Positions 44,306 through 54,098 are shown, counted from the first letter of the stretch. The stretch: DNA of 64,000 nt from Streptantibioticus parmotrematis (GCF_019890615.1 NZ_JAINVZ010000020.1:62001-126000); one strand, 5' to 3'. Notes: a model not told the origin generated them from the sequence alone. Made by a program: numbers and translations.

Positions 44306-45394
44306 TCAGCGGCCCAGCAGCGCCCTGGGGCTCGGCGGGCGCGGCACCGACGGCTCGACCGCCCAGTGCGCCAGCTTCCGCACCGGCGGGGAGGCCAGCA
44401 CCAGTGCCAGCAGTACCGCGCCCGCGGTCAGCGAGACGATGGCGAGCGGCCCGTCCTTGGCGACCGCGTTGTGCACGCCCGCCCACTCGCCGGCCTGCAC
44501 CACCAGCCCGTGCAGCAGGTACGGGTACATGGTGACCGCGCCGAGCGCGGTGAACCACAGCTTGCGGCGCGGGACCAGCGCCAGCACCGAGATCACCATG
44601 ACCGTGCTGGCCAGCAGCAGCGCGAGCCGTATGCCGACGTACTCCGCGTCGCCGACGCCGAGGGTCTCGGTGCCCCACTCGTTGTCCAGCCACTTGACGT
44701 TCGCGGCGGGGGCCAGCAGGTAGGCGACGGGCAGCGCGACCAGCACGGCGGCGGCGCTCCAGCGGCGCACCGACGAGCGCCGCAGCCACTGGAAGTGTTC
44801 CGGCTTCATGGACAGCCCGGCCACGAACCAGGGCAGGAACTCCAGGATGCGGGCGGAGGCGAAGTCCACGCCTACGTTCATCAGACCGGCGACGATGGAG
44901 ACGAGCACCGCGATCACGATGGGCTGCGGCAGCGCCTTCCACAGCGGCGTGGTCAGCCGCCAGGCGAACAACGCGACCAGGAACCAGCACAGATAGCTGG
45001 GGTAGTTCCAGTTCATCGTGAAGTGGGTGCCGTTGATCCGGTCTATGACGGCCAGGTAGATGGCCTGGAAGATCAGGTAGGGCAGGAGCACGGACTTGAC
45101 GAGCCTGCGCACCTGGTCGGGGCGGGCCTCGAAGTTCCGGGAGAAGTAGCCGCTGAGCAGGATGAACGCGGGCATGTGGAACGCGTAGACGACCATGTAC
45201 GCGGCCTTGACCGCGCGTGACTCGCCGATGAGCGGATACCAGTTGTGGCCGATGACGACCAGGACGACCAGCAGGAACTTCGCGTTGTCGAAGAACGGGT
45301 CACGGGCGGGGCGAGGTCTTGGCGGCACCGCTGCTTCCGCCGGTGGTTCTCCCGCGACGGGGTCGCTCTTGCGCAAGGTGTCCGCTGTAGTCAT
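44306..45394 (-). CDS. Acyltransferase family 3 membrane protein
   Basis: A 362-aa polytopic protein of the acyltransferase-3 family (OafA/NodX type), which O-acylates sugars or lipids. It has about ten hydrophobic helices, beginning FFDNAKFLLVVLVVIGHNWYPL with the family His (IGHNW), then AFHMPAFILLSGYFSRN (the family HMPAFF/GY block), and an ending rich in Pro/Arg. The cytoplasmic N terminus is Pro-rich. The ATG is at 45394. It is divergent from a GT-C-like membrane protein across 249 bp, so both may modify the same envelope glycan. That link is only contextual. It could equally be a fucose 4-O-acetyltransferase-type enzyme. Confidence 0.88.
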   Translation of the reverse strand: MTTADTLRKSDPVAGEPPAEAAVPPRPRPARDPFFDNAKFLLVVLVVIGHNWYPLIGESRAVKAAYMVVYAFHMPAFILLSGYFSRNFEARPDQVRRLVKSVLLPYLIFQAIYLAVIDRINGTHFTMNWNYPSYLCWFLVALFAWRLTTPLWKALPQPIVIAVLVSIVAGLMNVGVDFASARILEFLPWFVAGLSMKPEHFQWLRRSSVRRWSAAAVLVALPVAYLLAPAANVKWLDNEWGTETLGVGDAEYVGIRLALLLASTVMVISVLALVPRRKLWFTALGAVTMYPYLLHGLVVQAGEWAGVHNAVAKDGPLAIVSLTAGAVLLALVLASPPVRKLAHWAVEPSVPRPPSPRALLGR

Positions 45395-45643
45395 CGGCTC
45401 GACGCTAGTCAGAACCCACCGGGGGTACGCAAGTGCGAGGGGCCGCGCAACCCCGACGGGTGACCTGATTCACAGGATGAAGCCCACGAACCAGCGCCAA
45501 TCGGACACATGGCCGCGCCCCAAAGCTTCCCGCACGTCACAAAACATACCGCCGGGCGTCGGACGCCCGCAGCCCGCGCGCCCCCTGCCCGTAACCCTGG
45601 CGCGGTCATCCTTCTCGGTGCTGGGCGAGAGGGTGGGAGACCC

Positions 45644-47233
45644 ATGACAGACGCCACGACGGACACCCGCACGATCGGCGCGGACCACGCGCGGGACGCG
45701 GACCACGCGCGAGACCCGGACACGGCCGACCGCGGGCCCCAACCGGGCTGGCGCGAGCGGTACTTGAGGCCGCGGCGGCCGAGCCCGTACGTCGTCGTGG
45801 CGGGCGTCTTCTTCGTGCTGGTGAACGTGCTGGCGTGGCGCAACAACATCATCTCCGACTTCGGCCAGCACGCCTCCGCCGTCGAACGTGTCAAGGCGCA
45901 CCCGCTGCATCCGGCCAATCCGCTGGTCGACCTGCCGGGCACCGACAGCCCCTACTACTCGCCGCTGATCGTGGTGTTGGGCGTCATCGCCAAGGCGACC
46001 GGGCTGGCGGGCTGGCAGGTGCTGCGCGGCTGGGGCGCGGTGAACCTCGCGGTGCTGCTGACGGGCGTCGCCGCGTTCTCCCGCACCCTCAGCCGCAACC
46101 GCTGGGTGCCGGTGCTGGCGCTCGCCGCGATGATGCTGCTGTGGGGGATCCGCCCGGCCGCCTGGAGCGGGTTCCTCAACGTCAGCGCGATGACGCGCAA
46201 TCTGACCTTCCCGTCCGCGTTCGCCATCGGACTGACCCTGCACACCTGGGCGCTGACCGCCCGCGCCGCGCGCCGCCGCTGCTCGCCGCTGACGCATGCG
46301 GTGGTGGGCGTGAGCATGGGCCTGATCCTGCTGATCCACCCGATCACCTCGATCGGCGCGGCGGCCGGCATCGCGGCGATCGTCGCGGGCTGGCAGCGCG
46401 GCTGGGACCGCCGGGTGGTGGCGCGCTGGCTGCTGACGGTGGGCGTCGCGGTGGCGATCGCGGTGCTGTGGCCGTACTACGACGTCTTCGGGCTGGCCGG
46501 CGACACCACCGTCGACAAGTTCCACAAGGCGCTGTACGGGCGGCGGTTGGTCACCTGGTACGGCCTGAGCGCCGTCGGCATCCCGGCGTTGGTGATGCGC
46601 TGGCGGCGGCACCGGATGGATCCGCTGCCGCTGCTGTGGCTCGCCGACATCGCCATCGCCGCGTACGGCTGGTTCAGCGGGCACTACACCTACGGGCGGA
46701 TCTTCGGACTGCTGCTGTTCCCGCCGCAGTTCGCGCTGGCGGTCGAGCTGACCCGGGCCCGGCCGTGGCCGGTCGCGCGCAAGGTGCTGGCCGCGGTGGC
46801 GGCGGCCGCCGCGTGCCTGGGGCTGCTGGTGCAGACCGCCGCGATCGTGAGGCTGCCGCCGATCGGGCCGGTGCGGCTGACGCACCTGGTGACGTGGCCG
46901 AGCTACGCGTGGGTGGCGGACCGCGTGCCGGTGGGCGACACGGTGCTCACCGACGACTTCCACGCCACCCACGTGCTGCCCGCGTACGGGATGTTCCTGG
47001 TCTCCGACACCTGGCCGGACCCCTCGCTCACGCCCCAGGTGCGCGACCGCCGCGCCCACGACGTGCGCGTCTACTTCTCGCCGCACGCCACCGCGTCCGT
47101 GCAGCGGCTGATCGCCACCCGCTACCACGCGCGCTGGGCGTTCCTCGACCGCGGCCAGCCCGTGCCGTACGGGGGCAGGGTCGTCGCGGTCCATCACGCC
47201 ACCGGCGAACGGCTGGTGAGCCTCACGCCGTAG
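45644..47233 (+). CDS. Polytopic membrane protein, GT-C glycosyltransferase-like
   Basis: A 529-aa membrane protein with a charged 60-residue N-terminal tail containing two DHARD repeats, a first helix (YVVVAGVFFVLVNVLAW), a long first loop with Asp residues (NNIISDFGQHASAVERV) typical of GT-C enzymes, eight to ten further helices and an outer C-terminal domain (from about 440, YARW-type fold RYHARWAFLDRG). GT-C enzymes use lipid-linked sugars on the outer membrane face. I do not recognise a specific family, so this is a fold-level guess. The ATG follows GGGAG by 6 nt. It is convergent with NAD-GDH and divergent from the acyltransferase. Confidence 0.65.
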   Translation: MTDATTDTRTIGADHARDADHARDPDTADRGPQPGWRERYLRPRRPSPYVVVAGVFFVLVNVLAWRNNIISDFGQHASAVERVKAHPLHPANPLVDLPGTDSPYYSPLIVVLGVIAKATGLAGWQVLRGWGAVNLAVLLTGVAAFSRTLSRNRWVPVLALAAMMLLWGIRPAAWSGFLNVSAMTRNLTFPSAFAIGLTLHTWALTARAARRRCSPLTHAVVGVSMGLILLIHPITSIGAAAGIAAIVAGWQRGWDRRVVARWLLTVGVAVAIAVLWPYYDVFGLAGDTTVDKFHKALYGRRLVTWYGLSAVGIPALVMRWRRHRMDPLPLLWLADIAIAAYGWFSGHYTYGRIFGLLLFPPQFALAVELTRARPWPVARKVLAAVAAAAACLGLLVQTAAIVRLPPIGPVRLTHLVTWPSYAWVADRVPVGDTVLTDDFHATHVLPAYGMFLVSDTWPDPSLTPQVRDRRAHDVRVYFSPHATASVQRLIATRYHARWAFLDRGQPVPYGGRVVAVHHATGERLVSLTP

Positions 47234-47252
47234 GGCGCCCGGCGACGGCGAA

Positions 47253-47280
47253 GGGGCCCGCGGCGTGTGCCGCGGGCCCC
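47253..47280. terminator. Bidirectional terminator between the GT-C-like gene and gdhB
   Basis: A perfect 12-bp stem (47253-47264 with 47269-47280, loop GTGT), extended by flanking CGACG/CGTCG. Both convergent genes end within 35 bp. Confidence 0.85.
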
Positions 47281-47313
47281 TCGTCGTTTCAGCGGGACAG
47301 CTGCTTCAGCGGG

Positions 47314-50300
47314 TCAGCTGTGCGTGCGCAGCAGGGTGCGCATGGTCCGCATCGCCACCGAGAGGTTCGCCAGGTCGAAGGACTCCGAGCCCTGGATCTC
47401 CTCCAGCGTGGTGCGGGCACGGCCCAGCAGCGCCGCGTTCTTGCGCTCCCACTCCTCGAAGCGCTGCTCCGGCGTGGAGGCGTCGTTGCCGGCCGACAGC
47501 ACGTCCTGGGTCAGCGCCGCGTGCGCCGCGAACAGGTCCTCGCGGATCGCCGCCCGCGCCATCGACTGCCAGCGGTCGGCCCGCGGCAGCTCGATGATGC
47601 GGTCGAGCAGCTTCGTGATGGACAGCCGGTCGGCCAGGTCGTAGTAGACCTCGGCGACGTCCAGCGCGTCCTTCTCGACCCGGTCGGCGACCGCGACGAT
47701 GTCGAGCGCGGGGAAGATCGAGGAGAAGCCCGCGACCCGATTCGCCAGTTCCTCCGGGACCCCGGCGCCGGTCAGCTCGTCGTGGATGCCCTGGTACCAG
47801 TCCAGGTCGGCGCCGCGCATCAGCTTGGGCAGCTGCGCCCAGACCGCCGCGACGCGCTCGCCGAAGAACTCGATGGTCTCGGCGATCTGGAGCGGCTGCG
47901 GGCGGTTGTTGAGCAGCCAGCGGGTGCCGCGTTCGACCAGCCGCCGCGAGTGCAGCCGGATGCGGGTCAGCGCGTCGGCCGCCACCACGTTGTCCAGCGC
48001 CTCGACGTCGTCCCAGATCCGGGCCAGGTCGAAGATGGCCCGGGCGGCGGTGTGCGCCCGCACGATCTCCTCGGTGGACGCGCCGGTCTCCTCGCGCAGC
48101 CGGTGCAGGAACGTCGTGCCACCGGTGTTGACGGTGTCGTTGACCAGCAGCGTGGTGATGATCTCGCGGTGCAGCGCGTGCCCGTCGACCTGGGTGGCGA
48201 ACCGTTCACGCAGCGCGTGCGGGAAGTACGCGTGCAGCAGCGAGCGCAGGTACGGGTCGTCCGGCAGGTCGGTGGCGATCAGCTCGTCGGCCGCCGTGAT
48301 CTTGGTGTAGGCGAGCAGCACGCTGGTCTCGGGGTCGGTCAGCCCCTGCCCCGCGCTGAGCCGCTCGCGGATCTGGCGGTCGGTGGGCAGGAACTCCAGC
48401 GCCCGGTCCAGGTGGCCGTCGCGCACCAGGCGGCGCATGAAGCGCTGCTGGGCGGGGAGCAGGCTGTGCGCCTGGGCCATGGAGTTGGCGAGCGCCACGT
48501 TCTGCGCGTAGTTGTTGCGCAGCACCAGCGAGCCGACCTCGTCGGTCATCTCCGCCAGCAGCGAGTTGCGCTGCTTGACGGTCATGTCGCCGTCCGCGAC
48601 GACCGAGTTGAGCAGGATCTTGATGTTGACCTCGTGGTCCGAGGCGTCCACGCCCGCGCTGTTGTCGATGGCGTCGGTGTTGATCCGGCCGCCGTTGCCG
48701 CCGGGGCCGCCGCTGCGGGCGAACTCGATGCGGCCCAGCTGGGTCAGGCCCAGGTTGCCGCCCTCGCCGACCACCTTGACGCGCAGCTCGTCGCCGTTGA
48801 CGCGGATCGCGTCGTTGGCCTTGTCGCCGACGTCGGCGTGCGACTCGGTGGACGCCTTCACGTACGTGCCGATGCCGCCGTTCCACAGCAGGTCCACCGG
48901 GGCCTGGAGGATGGCCTTCATCAGTTCCGCGGGCGTCATCTTCGCGACGCCGGACTCGATGCCCAGCGCCCTGCGCACCTGCGAGGTGATCACGATGGAC
49001 TTGGCGGTGCGCGGGTGCACGCCGCCGCCGGCCGAGATCAGCTTGGTGTCGTAATCGGCCCAGCTGCTGCGCGGCAGTTCGAACATCCGGCGCCGCTCGG
49101 CGTACGAGGACGCCGCGTCGGGCTCCGGGTCGAGGAAGATGTGCCGGTGGTCGAAGGCCGCGACCAGGCGGATGTGCTCGCTCAGCAGCATGCCGTTGCC
49201 GAACACGTCGCCGGACATGTCGCCGACGCCGACGACCGTGAAGTCCTCTTCCTGGGTGTCGTGGCCCATCTCGCGGAAGTGCCGCTCGACCGACTCCCAG
49301 GCGCCCTTGGCGGTGATGCCCATCTTCTTGTGGTCGTAGCCGACCGAGCCGCCGGAGGCGAAGGCGTCGCCGAGCCAGAAGCCGTAGGAGATCGCGACCT
49401 CGTTGGCGATGTCGGAGAAGGCCGCGGTGCCCTTGTCGGCGGCGACCACCAGGTAGGTGTCGTCGCCGTCGTGCCGCACGACGTCCTTGGGCGGCACGAC
49501 CTCGCCGCCGACCAGGTTGTCGGTGATGTCGAGCAGACCCGAGATGAACGTCTTGTACGAGGCGATGCCCTCGGCCAGCCACGCGTCACGGTCGGCCGCC
49601 GGGTCCGGCAGCCGCTTGCCGACGAAGCCGCCCTTGGCGCCGACCGGCACGATGACGGTGTTCTTGACCATCTGCGCCTTGACCAGGCCCAGGACCTCGG
49701 TGCGGAAGTCCTCCCGGCGGTCCGACCAGCGCAGGCCACCGCGGGCGACCTTGCCGAACCGCAGGTGGACGCCCTCGACGCGCGGCGAGTAGACCCAGAT
49801 CTCGTAGGCCGGGCGCGGCGCGGGCAGCTCCGGGATGGCCTGCGGGTCGAACTTCATCGACAGGTACGGGCGGGCGTGGCCGTCGCCGTCCAGCTGGAAG
49901 TAGTTGGTGCGCAGCGTCGCCTTGATCAGGGTGAGGAACGCGCGCAGGATGCGGTCCTCGTCGAGCGAGGCGACCTGGTCCAGCGCGCCGTCCAGCTCCT
50001 CCAGCAGCCCGTCGGTCAGCTCGGCACCGGCCCGCTGGTGGTCGGGCGACATGCGGGCCTGGAAGAGGTTGACCAGCAGCCGGGTGGTGTGGACGTTGGT
50101 GCGGAGGGTCTCCTCCATGTACTCCTGGCTGAAGGTGGCGCCGGCCTGCCGCAGGTACTTGGCGTACGCGCGCAGCACCATCGCCTCGCGCCAGGTCAGC
50201 CCGGCGCGCAGCACCAGCGCGTTGAAGCCGTCGTTCTCCGCCTCGCCGGTCCAGGTGGCGGAGAACGCCTCCTGGAAGCGCTCGCGGGCGTCGTCGCCCA

Positions 50301-52284
50301 GGTCGCCGAGCGAACGGTCCAGGCGCAGGCCGAAGTCGTAGATCCACGCCTTGGAGTGGTCGGCGCGCTTGAGCTCGTACGGCCGCTCGTCGACGACCTC
50401 GACGCCGAGGCGCTCCAGGACCGGCAGTACCTCGGTGAGCAGGACCGGGGCGCCGGTGCGGTAGATCTTGAAGCGGCGCTCGCCCGGTCCGGCGCCGACC
50501 GGCTCGTAGAGGCTGAGGGTGAAGTCGCCCTCAGGGGCGAGCTGTTCGAGGTGCTGGAGGTCGGCGACCGCGGTGCGGGCGGAGAAGTCGGCCTTGTAGC
50601 CCTCGGGGAAGGCGTGTGTGTAGCGGCGGGCGAGTTCGGCGGCGCGCTCCTCGCCGCACTCGGCGCCGAGCGCCTCGGTGAAGCCGTCCTGCCAGGAGCG
50701 GGCGGCCTCCACCAGGCGGGCCTCGATGCGGTCGATCTCGCTGTCGGTCAGTTCCGGCAGGCGGGTGCCGGGGGCGACGCGGATGACGAAGTGCAGCCGG
50801 GAGAGCACCGATTCGGTGTTCCAGGCGGTGAAGTCGACGGTGCGGCCCTGGAGTTCCTCGCGCAGGATCTCGGTCAGCCGCAGCCGCACCTCGGTGGTGT
50901 AGCGGTCGCGCGGCAGGTAGACCAGCGCCGAGTAGTAGCGGCCGTATTCGTCCTGGCGCAGGAACAGCCGCAGCCGGCGGCGTTCCTGGAGGTACAGGAC
51001 GCTGGTGACGATGGGCCGCAGCTCGTCCGCACCGGTCTGGAACAGCTCGTCGCGCGGGTAGGTCTCCAGGATCTGCAGCAGGTCCCGGCCGTCGTGGCTG
51101 TCGGGGCCGAACCCGGCGCCCGCCAGCACTTCCTGCACCTTGCGGCGGACCACGGGCACCCGGGTGACGGACTCGGTGTACGCGGCGGAGGAGAACAGCC
51201 CGAGGAAGCGGCGCTCACCGGTGACGTTGCCCTCGGAGTCGAAGGTCTTGACGCCCACGTAGTCGAGGTACGAGGGGCGGTGCACGGTGGAGCGGCTGTT
51301 GGCCTTGGTGAGGATCAGCAGGTGCGGCTCGCGGGCCTTGGCGCGGGCGTCGGCGGGCAGCCGGTTGAACGAGGAGGCGATCGGCTTGCCGCCCTCCTCC
51401 TCTCGGTGCACCGGGTCGGAGCGCAGGATGCCCAGGCCGGTGCCGGGGACGGCGGTCAGCACGTCCTCCTCGGTGCCGTCCGCGGTCGTCCCGGTCGTCA
51501 GCTTGTACTCGCGGTAGCCGAGGAAGGTGAAGTGGTCGTCGGCGAGCCAGCGCAGCAGCTCCCACGCCTCACCGACCTCCTGCTCCGGCAGCGCGGGCGG
51601 GGTGGCGGCCAGCTCGTCGGCGATGCGCAGCGCGGCGTCGCGCATCTTGGTCCAGTCCTCGACGGACTCGCGCACGTCGGACAGCACGCGGCGCAGGTCG
51701 GAGGTGATCTGCTTGAGGTCGGCGCGGTCGGTCTCGCGGTCCACCTCGACGTGGATCCACGACTCGATCAGCGCGTCGTGCGGCAGCTGGGCGCCGGGCA
51801 GACCGGCTCCGGCGGCCTCGACCAGGTTGCTGGTGCCGAGGATCTCCAGCAGCTTGCCGGTGACGTCACGGCGGACGACGACCTGCGGGTGGATGACGAC
51901 GTGGATGGCGCGGTCCTGGCGGGACAGCTCGTTGGTGACCGAGTCCACCAGGAAGGGCATGTCGTCGGTGACGACCTCGACGACGGTGTGACTGCAGGTC
52001 CAGCCGTTCTCCTCGACGGAGGGGGTGTGGACCCGTACGTTCGCCGTGCCCTGCGGGCGGACCTCGGCGAGGCGGTAGTGCGACAGCGCGGCGCCGTAGA
52101 CGTCCACCGGGTCACGGTGCACGACGTCCTCGGGTGCGGTGTGCAGGTAGTAGCGCTGGAGGAACGTTCCGATGGCCTCCGCGTCGAGGCCCTCGTCAGG
52201 TAGTCCCCCCGCCGGGCTGTTCTCAGCTACCCGTGCCGCCCGGTCGAGCAGCTCGGCCTTGGCTTCGTCCAGCTTGGTCTGCAT
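47314..52284 (-). CDS. gdhB: NAD-dependent glutamate dehydrogenase, 180-kDa class
   Basis: This very large GDH converts glutamate to 2-oxoglutarate and ammonium with NAD+ and is a catabolic enzyme. At 1656 aa it fits the 180-kDa family known from Streptomyces and Caulobacter. It has N-terminal ACT-like regions (MPFLVDSVTNELSR, about 115), a helical middle, and the catalytic core (VARGGLRWSDRREDFRTEV, VPVGAKGGFVGK, about 840-910, then NAD-binding VVGVGDMSGDVFGNGML and PVDLLWNGGIGTYVK). The frame is open to 52764, but the ATG at 52284 has an AGAGGAC site and is the family start. It is a single gene. Confidence 0.95.
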   Translation of the reverse strand: MQTKLDEAKAELLDRAARVAENSPAGGLPDEGLDAEAIGTFLQRYYLHTAPEDVVHRDPVDVYGAALSHYRLAEVRPQGTANVRVHTPSVEENGWTCSHTVVEVVTDDMPFLVDSVTNELSRQDRAIHVVIHPQVVVRRDVTGKLLEILGTSNLVEAAGAGLPGAQLPHDALIESWIHVEVDRETDRADLKQITSDLRRVLSDVRESVEDWTKMRDAALRIADELAATPPALPEQEVGEAWELLRWLADDHFTFLGYREYKLTTGTTADGTEEDVLTAVPGTGLGILRSDPVHREEEGGKPIASSFNRLPADARAKAREPHLLILTKANSRSTVHRPSYLDYVGVKTFDSEGNVTGERRFLGLFSSAAYTESVTRVPVVRRKVQEVLAGAGFGPDSHDGRDLLQILETYPRDELFQTGADELRPIVTSVLYLQERRRLRLFLRQDEYGRYYSALVYLPRDRYTTEVRLRLTEILREELQGRTVDFTAWNTESVLSRLHFVIRVAPGTRLPELTDSEIDRIEARLVEAARSWQDGFTEALGAECGEERAAELARRYTHAFPEGYKADFSARTAVADLQHLEQLAPEGDFTLSLYEPVGAGPGERRFKIYRTGAPVLLTEVLPVLERLGVEVVDERPYELKRADHSKAWIYDFGLRLDRSLGDLGDDARERFQEAFSATWTGEAENDGFNALVLRAGLTWREAMVLRAYAKYLRQAGATFSQEYMEETLRTNVHTTRLLVNLFQARMSPDHQRAGAELTDGLLEELDGALDQVASLDEDRILRAFLTLIKATLRTNYFQLDGDGHARPYLSMKFDPQAIPELPAPRPAYEIWVYSPRVEGVHLRFGKVARGGLRWSDRREDFRTEVLGLVKAQMVKNTVIVPVGAKGGFVGKRLPDPAADRDAWLAEGIASYKTFISGLLDITDNLVGGEVVPPKDVVRHDGDDTYLVVAADKGTAAFSDIANEVAISYGFWLGDAFASGGSVGYDHKKMGITAKGAWESVERHFREMGHDTQEEDFTVVGVGDMSGDVFGNGMLLSEHIRLVAAFDHRHIFLDPEPDAASSYAERRRMFELPRSSWADYDTKLISAGGGVHPRTAKSIVITSQVRRALGIESGVAKMTPAELMKAILQAPVDLLWNGGIGTYVKASTESHADVGDKANDAIRVNGDELRVKVVGEGGNLGLTQLGRIEFARSGGPGGNGGRINTDAIDNSAGVDASDHEVNIKILLNSVVADGDMTVKQRNSLLAEMTDEVGSLVLRNNYAQNVALANSMAQAHSLLPAQQRFMRRLVRDGHLDRALEFLPTDRQIRERLSAGQGLTDPETSVLLAYTKITAADELIATDLPDDPYLRSLLHAYFPHALRERFATQVDGHALHREIITTLLVNDTVNTGGTTFLHRLREETGASTEEIVRAHTAARAIFDLARIWDDVEALDNVVAADALTRIRLHSRRLVERGTRWLLNNRPQPLQIAETIEFFGERVAAVWAQLPKLMRGADLDWYQGIHDELTGAGVPEELANRVAGFSSIFPALDIVAVADRVEKDALDVAEVYYDLADRLSITKLLDRIIELPRADRWQSMARAAIREDLFAAHAALTQDVLSAGNDASTPEQRFEEWERKNAALLGRARTTLEEIQGSESFDLANLSVAMRTMRTLLRTHS

Positions 52285-52744
52285 GTCCTCTGACTCCTGT
52301 CGCGCGCCGTTGCGTGACGTCGGGATTGATGTGCGCGTCGCCCCGGCGCGGTGTTGCCGTTCGGGGACGACGTTATGCCTCGAAAGGGCCGATCCGGGTG
52401 CGCGTTCGGTGTTGTGACCCGGATGTGACGACCAGCGGGGCGCCGGGCGGGATTCCGCCGGCGGCGCAGCTCGACGGCTTCGTCGCCGTCGCTCGGTATC
52501 GCGCTGATCACCAGGTAAGGCTATCGCTCCTGGGAGGGGAGCTGTCAGGGACCGTTTGTGTACAAGGCCACATCCCCGTCTTCGACGCTTTGGACAGTGC
52601 GCCGAACGCGCGCCGGGACGCGCCCCGCGTACGCCCCCTCCGTCCCCGAGGTCCCGCCCGCGGCCCCGGTTGGCAAAGGGCGCCGGGCGGTGCAGCGTGG
52701 AGCGTGAGGGCGGGAGCGGTGTGACGGGAAGGCGGGAGGACGCC
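52285..52744. other. Divergent intergenic region between gdhB and the DJ-1/PfpI gene
   Basis: 460 bp. The AGGAG/AGAGGAC site of gdhB is next to its start. A TTGTGTACAA element (near-palindrome) lies at 52555-52564 on the plus strand. No gene was seen and promoters were not resolved. Confidence 0.35.
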
Positions 52745-53311
52745 ATGGCACCGAAGGTTCTCATCGTGACCGGCGACGCGGCGGAGTCGCTGGAAGTGCT
52801 CTACCCGTACCAGCGGCTGCGCGAGGAGGGGTACGAGGTCCACCTCGCGGCGCCGTCCGCGAAGAAGCTGCGGTTCGTCGTGCACGACTTCGAGGAGGGC
52901 TTCGACACCTACACCGAGAAGCCCGGCTACACCTGGCCCGCCGACCTGGCCTTCTCCGAGGTCGACGCCGGCCAGTACGCGGCCGTGGTGATTCCCGGCG
53001 GCCGGGCCCCGGAGTACCTGCGCAACGACCCGCTGCTGCGCAAGATCCTCAAGGCCTTCTTCGACGCCGACAAGCCGGTCGCCCAGATCTGCCACGGCCC
53101 GCTGATCACGGCGGCGGTCGGGGCGCTCCACGGTCGGCGCACGGCGGCCTACCCGGCGCTGGAGCCGGACATGGAGAGCGCGGGCGCGAGCTTCCACGAC
53201 GCGGAGGCCGTGGTCGACGGCGTGATGGTCTCGGCCCGCGCCTGGCCAGACCACCCGGCGTGGATGCGGGAGTTCCTGAAGGTCCTGCGCGAGAAGGCAC
53301 CGGTCGACTGA
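52745..53311 (+). CDS. DJ-1/PfpI family protein
   Basis: A 188-aa class I glutamine amidotransferase-like protein. Family members are glyoxalase III/deglycase-like stress proteins or proteases. It has the nucleophile elbow AQICHGPL (C116, H117), the N-terminal KVLIVTGDAAESLE strand with its conserved Glu (about E17), and the VVIPGGRAPEYLR loop. The length is typical. The ATG at 52745 follows GGGAGG by 7 nt; the frame is open further upstream, but this is the family start. It stands alone and is convergent with the HAD gene. Which reaction it performs cannot be told from sequence. Confidence 0.9.
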   Translation: MAPKVLIVTGDAAESLEVLYPYQRLREEGYEVHLAAPSAKKLRFVVHDFEEGFDTYTEKPGYTWPADLAFSEVDAGQYAAVVIPGGRAPEYLRNDPLLRKILKAFFDADKPVAQICHGPLITAAVGALHGRRTAAYPALEPDMESAGASFHDAEAVVDGVMVSARAWPDHPAWMREFLKVLREKAPVD

Positions 53312-53406
53312 GGGCGGTCACGGCGGTCACGTGAGGGCGGTCGCGGCGGGCCCGGCGGTCGGACGATCAGGCCGTGGAGCCGCCGGGGCATCAGGCGGCC
53401 GGGGCA

Positions 53407-54069
53407 TCACGCCGTCAGGCGCAGCGCTTCCCTGACCGCTTCGGCGAGCGTGTCGACCACGGGGACCCCGGCCGCCTCCAGGCTGGCCCTGCTGTGCGAA
53501 CCGCCGGTGTAGAGCACCGCCAGCGCGCCCACGTGCTCGGCCGCCACCGCGTCGTCGACCGCGTCGCCTATGACCACCGTGCGCCGCGCCCGGACGCCGC
53601 CGAGCGCAGCGAGGTGGCGGGCCATGTGCTCGGCCTTGCCGGTGCCGGAGGGCCCGGTGGCGCCGTCCACCCGGACGAAGCGGCCGGTGATGCCGTGCGT
53701 GTCCACGATCGGTATCAGCCGGTCGTGCGGGGCCAGCGAGCACAGCGACTGGGTGTGCCCGGCCGACTGGTGGGCGGCGAGCAGCTCGGCGGCGCCCTCG
53801 GCGAGCCCGCAGGTGCCGGCGAGGGTCCAGTAGTGGCGGTGGAAGATCCGGTCCATCACCAGCCACTCGTCGTCCGTGGGCAGCCGCCCGAGCAGCCGTT
53901 CGTAGAACCTCGGCACCGGCACGCAGTACAGCTCGCGGTACCGATCGAGGGTGATCGGCGGCAGGCCGAGCTCGCCGAACGCGGCGTTGGTCGCCTCGAT
54001 GACGGCGTCGATGTCGTGGAACAGCGTGCCGTTCCAGTCCCACACGATGTGGGTCAGGTCCTTGGCCAT
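53407..54069 (-). CDS. HAD-superfamily hydrolase, phosphoglycolate phosphatase-like
   Basis: The 220-aa protein has the HAD core with nucleophile D11 in VWDWNGTLF, the SLAPH motif II region, a lysine (TGKAEHM) and VVIGDAVDDAVAAEHVG motif IV. The residue two after the nucleophile is Asn (N13), where most HAD phosphatases have the acid/base Asp. The helical cap follows residue 16. The promoter is the noteworthy point. A perfect RecA-independent DNA-damage promoter lies 6 nt before the ATG, so the mRNA is probably leaderless and induced by DNA damage. It follows the DUF6912 gene by 101 bp on the same strand but has its own promoter. The substrate is unknown. Confidence 0.87.
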   Translation of the reverse strand: MAKDLTHIVWDWNGTLFHDIDAVIEATNAAFGELGLPPITLDRYRELYCVPVPRFYERLLGRLPTDDEWLVMDRIFHRHYWTLAGTCGLAEGAAELLAAHQSAGHTQSLCSLAPHDRLIPIVDTHGITGRFVRVDGATGPSGTGKAEHMARHLAALGGVRARRTVVIGDAVDDAVAAEHVGALAVLYTGGSHSRASLEAAGVPVVDTLAEAVREALRLTA

Positions 54070-54075
54070 GCGACG

Positions 54076-54098
54076 ACCCTACTCGGGGCCACCGACAA
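54076..54098 (-). promoter_or_regulatory. RecA-independent DNA-damage (PafBC-type) promoter of the HAD gene
   Basis: TTGTCGGTG (54098-54090), 8 nt, then TAGGGT (54081-54076) on the minus strand match every specified base of the RecA-NDp consensus TTGTCRGTG, N8, TANNNT. The ATG follows 6 nt later. Confidence 0.85.

Noticed and set aside
45835-52203. A 2122-codon open frame on the plus strand, antisense to gdhB
   Set aside because: It runs through the wrong strand of two well-recognised genes and is Gly/Val/Arg-rich with no domain. It arises from high GC and the rarity of stop codons.
52555-52564. TTGTGTACAA near-palindrome as an operator for the DJ-1 gene
   Set aside because: Only 8 of 10 bases are symmetric and I know no regulator with this site. 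Too weak to list as a finding.
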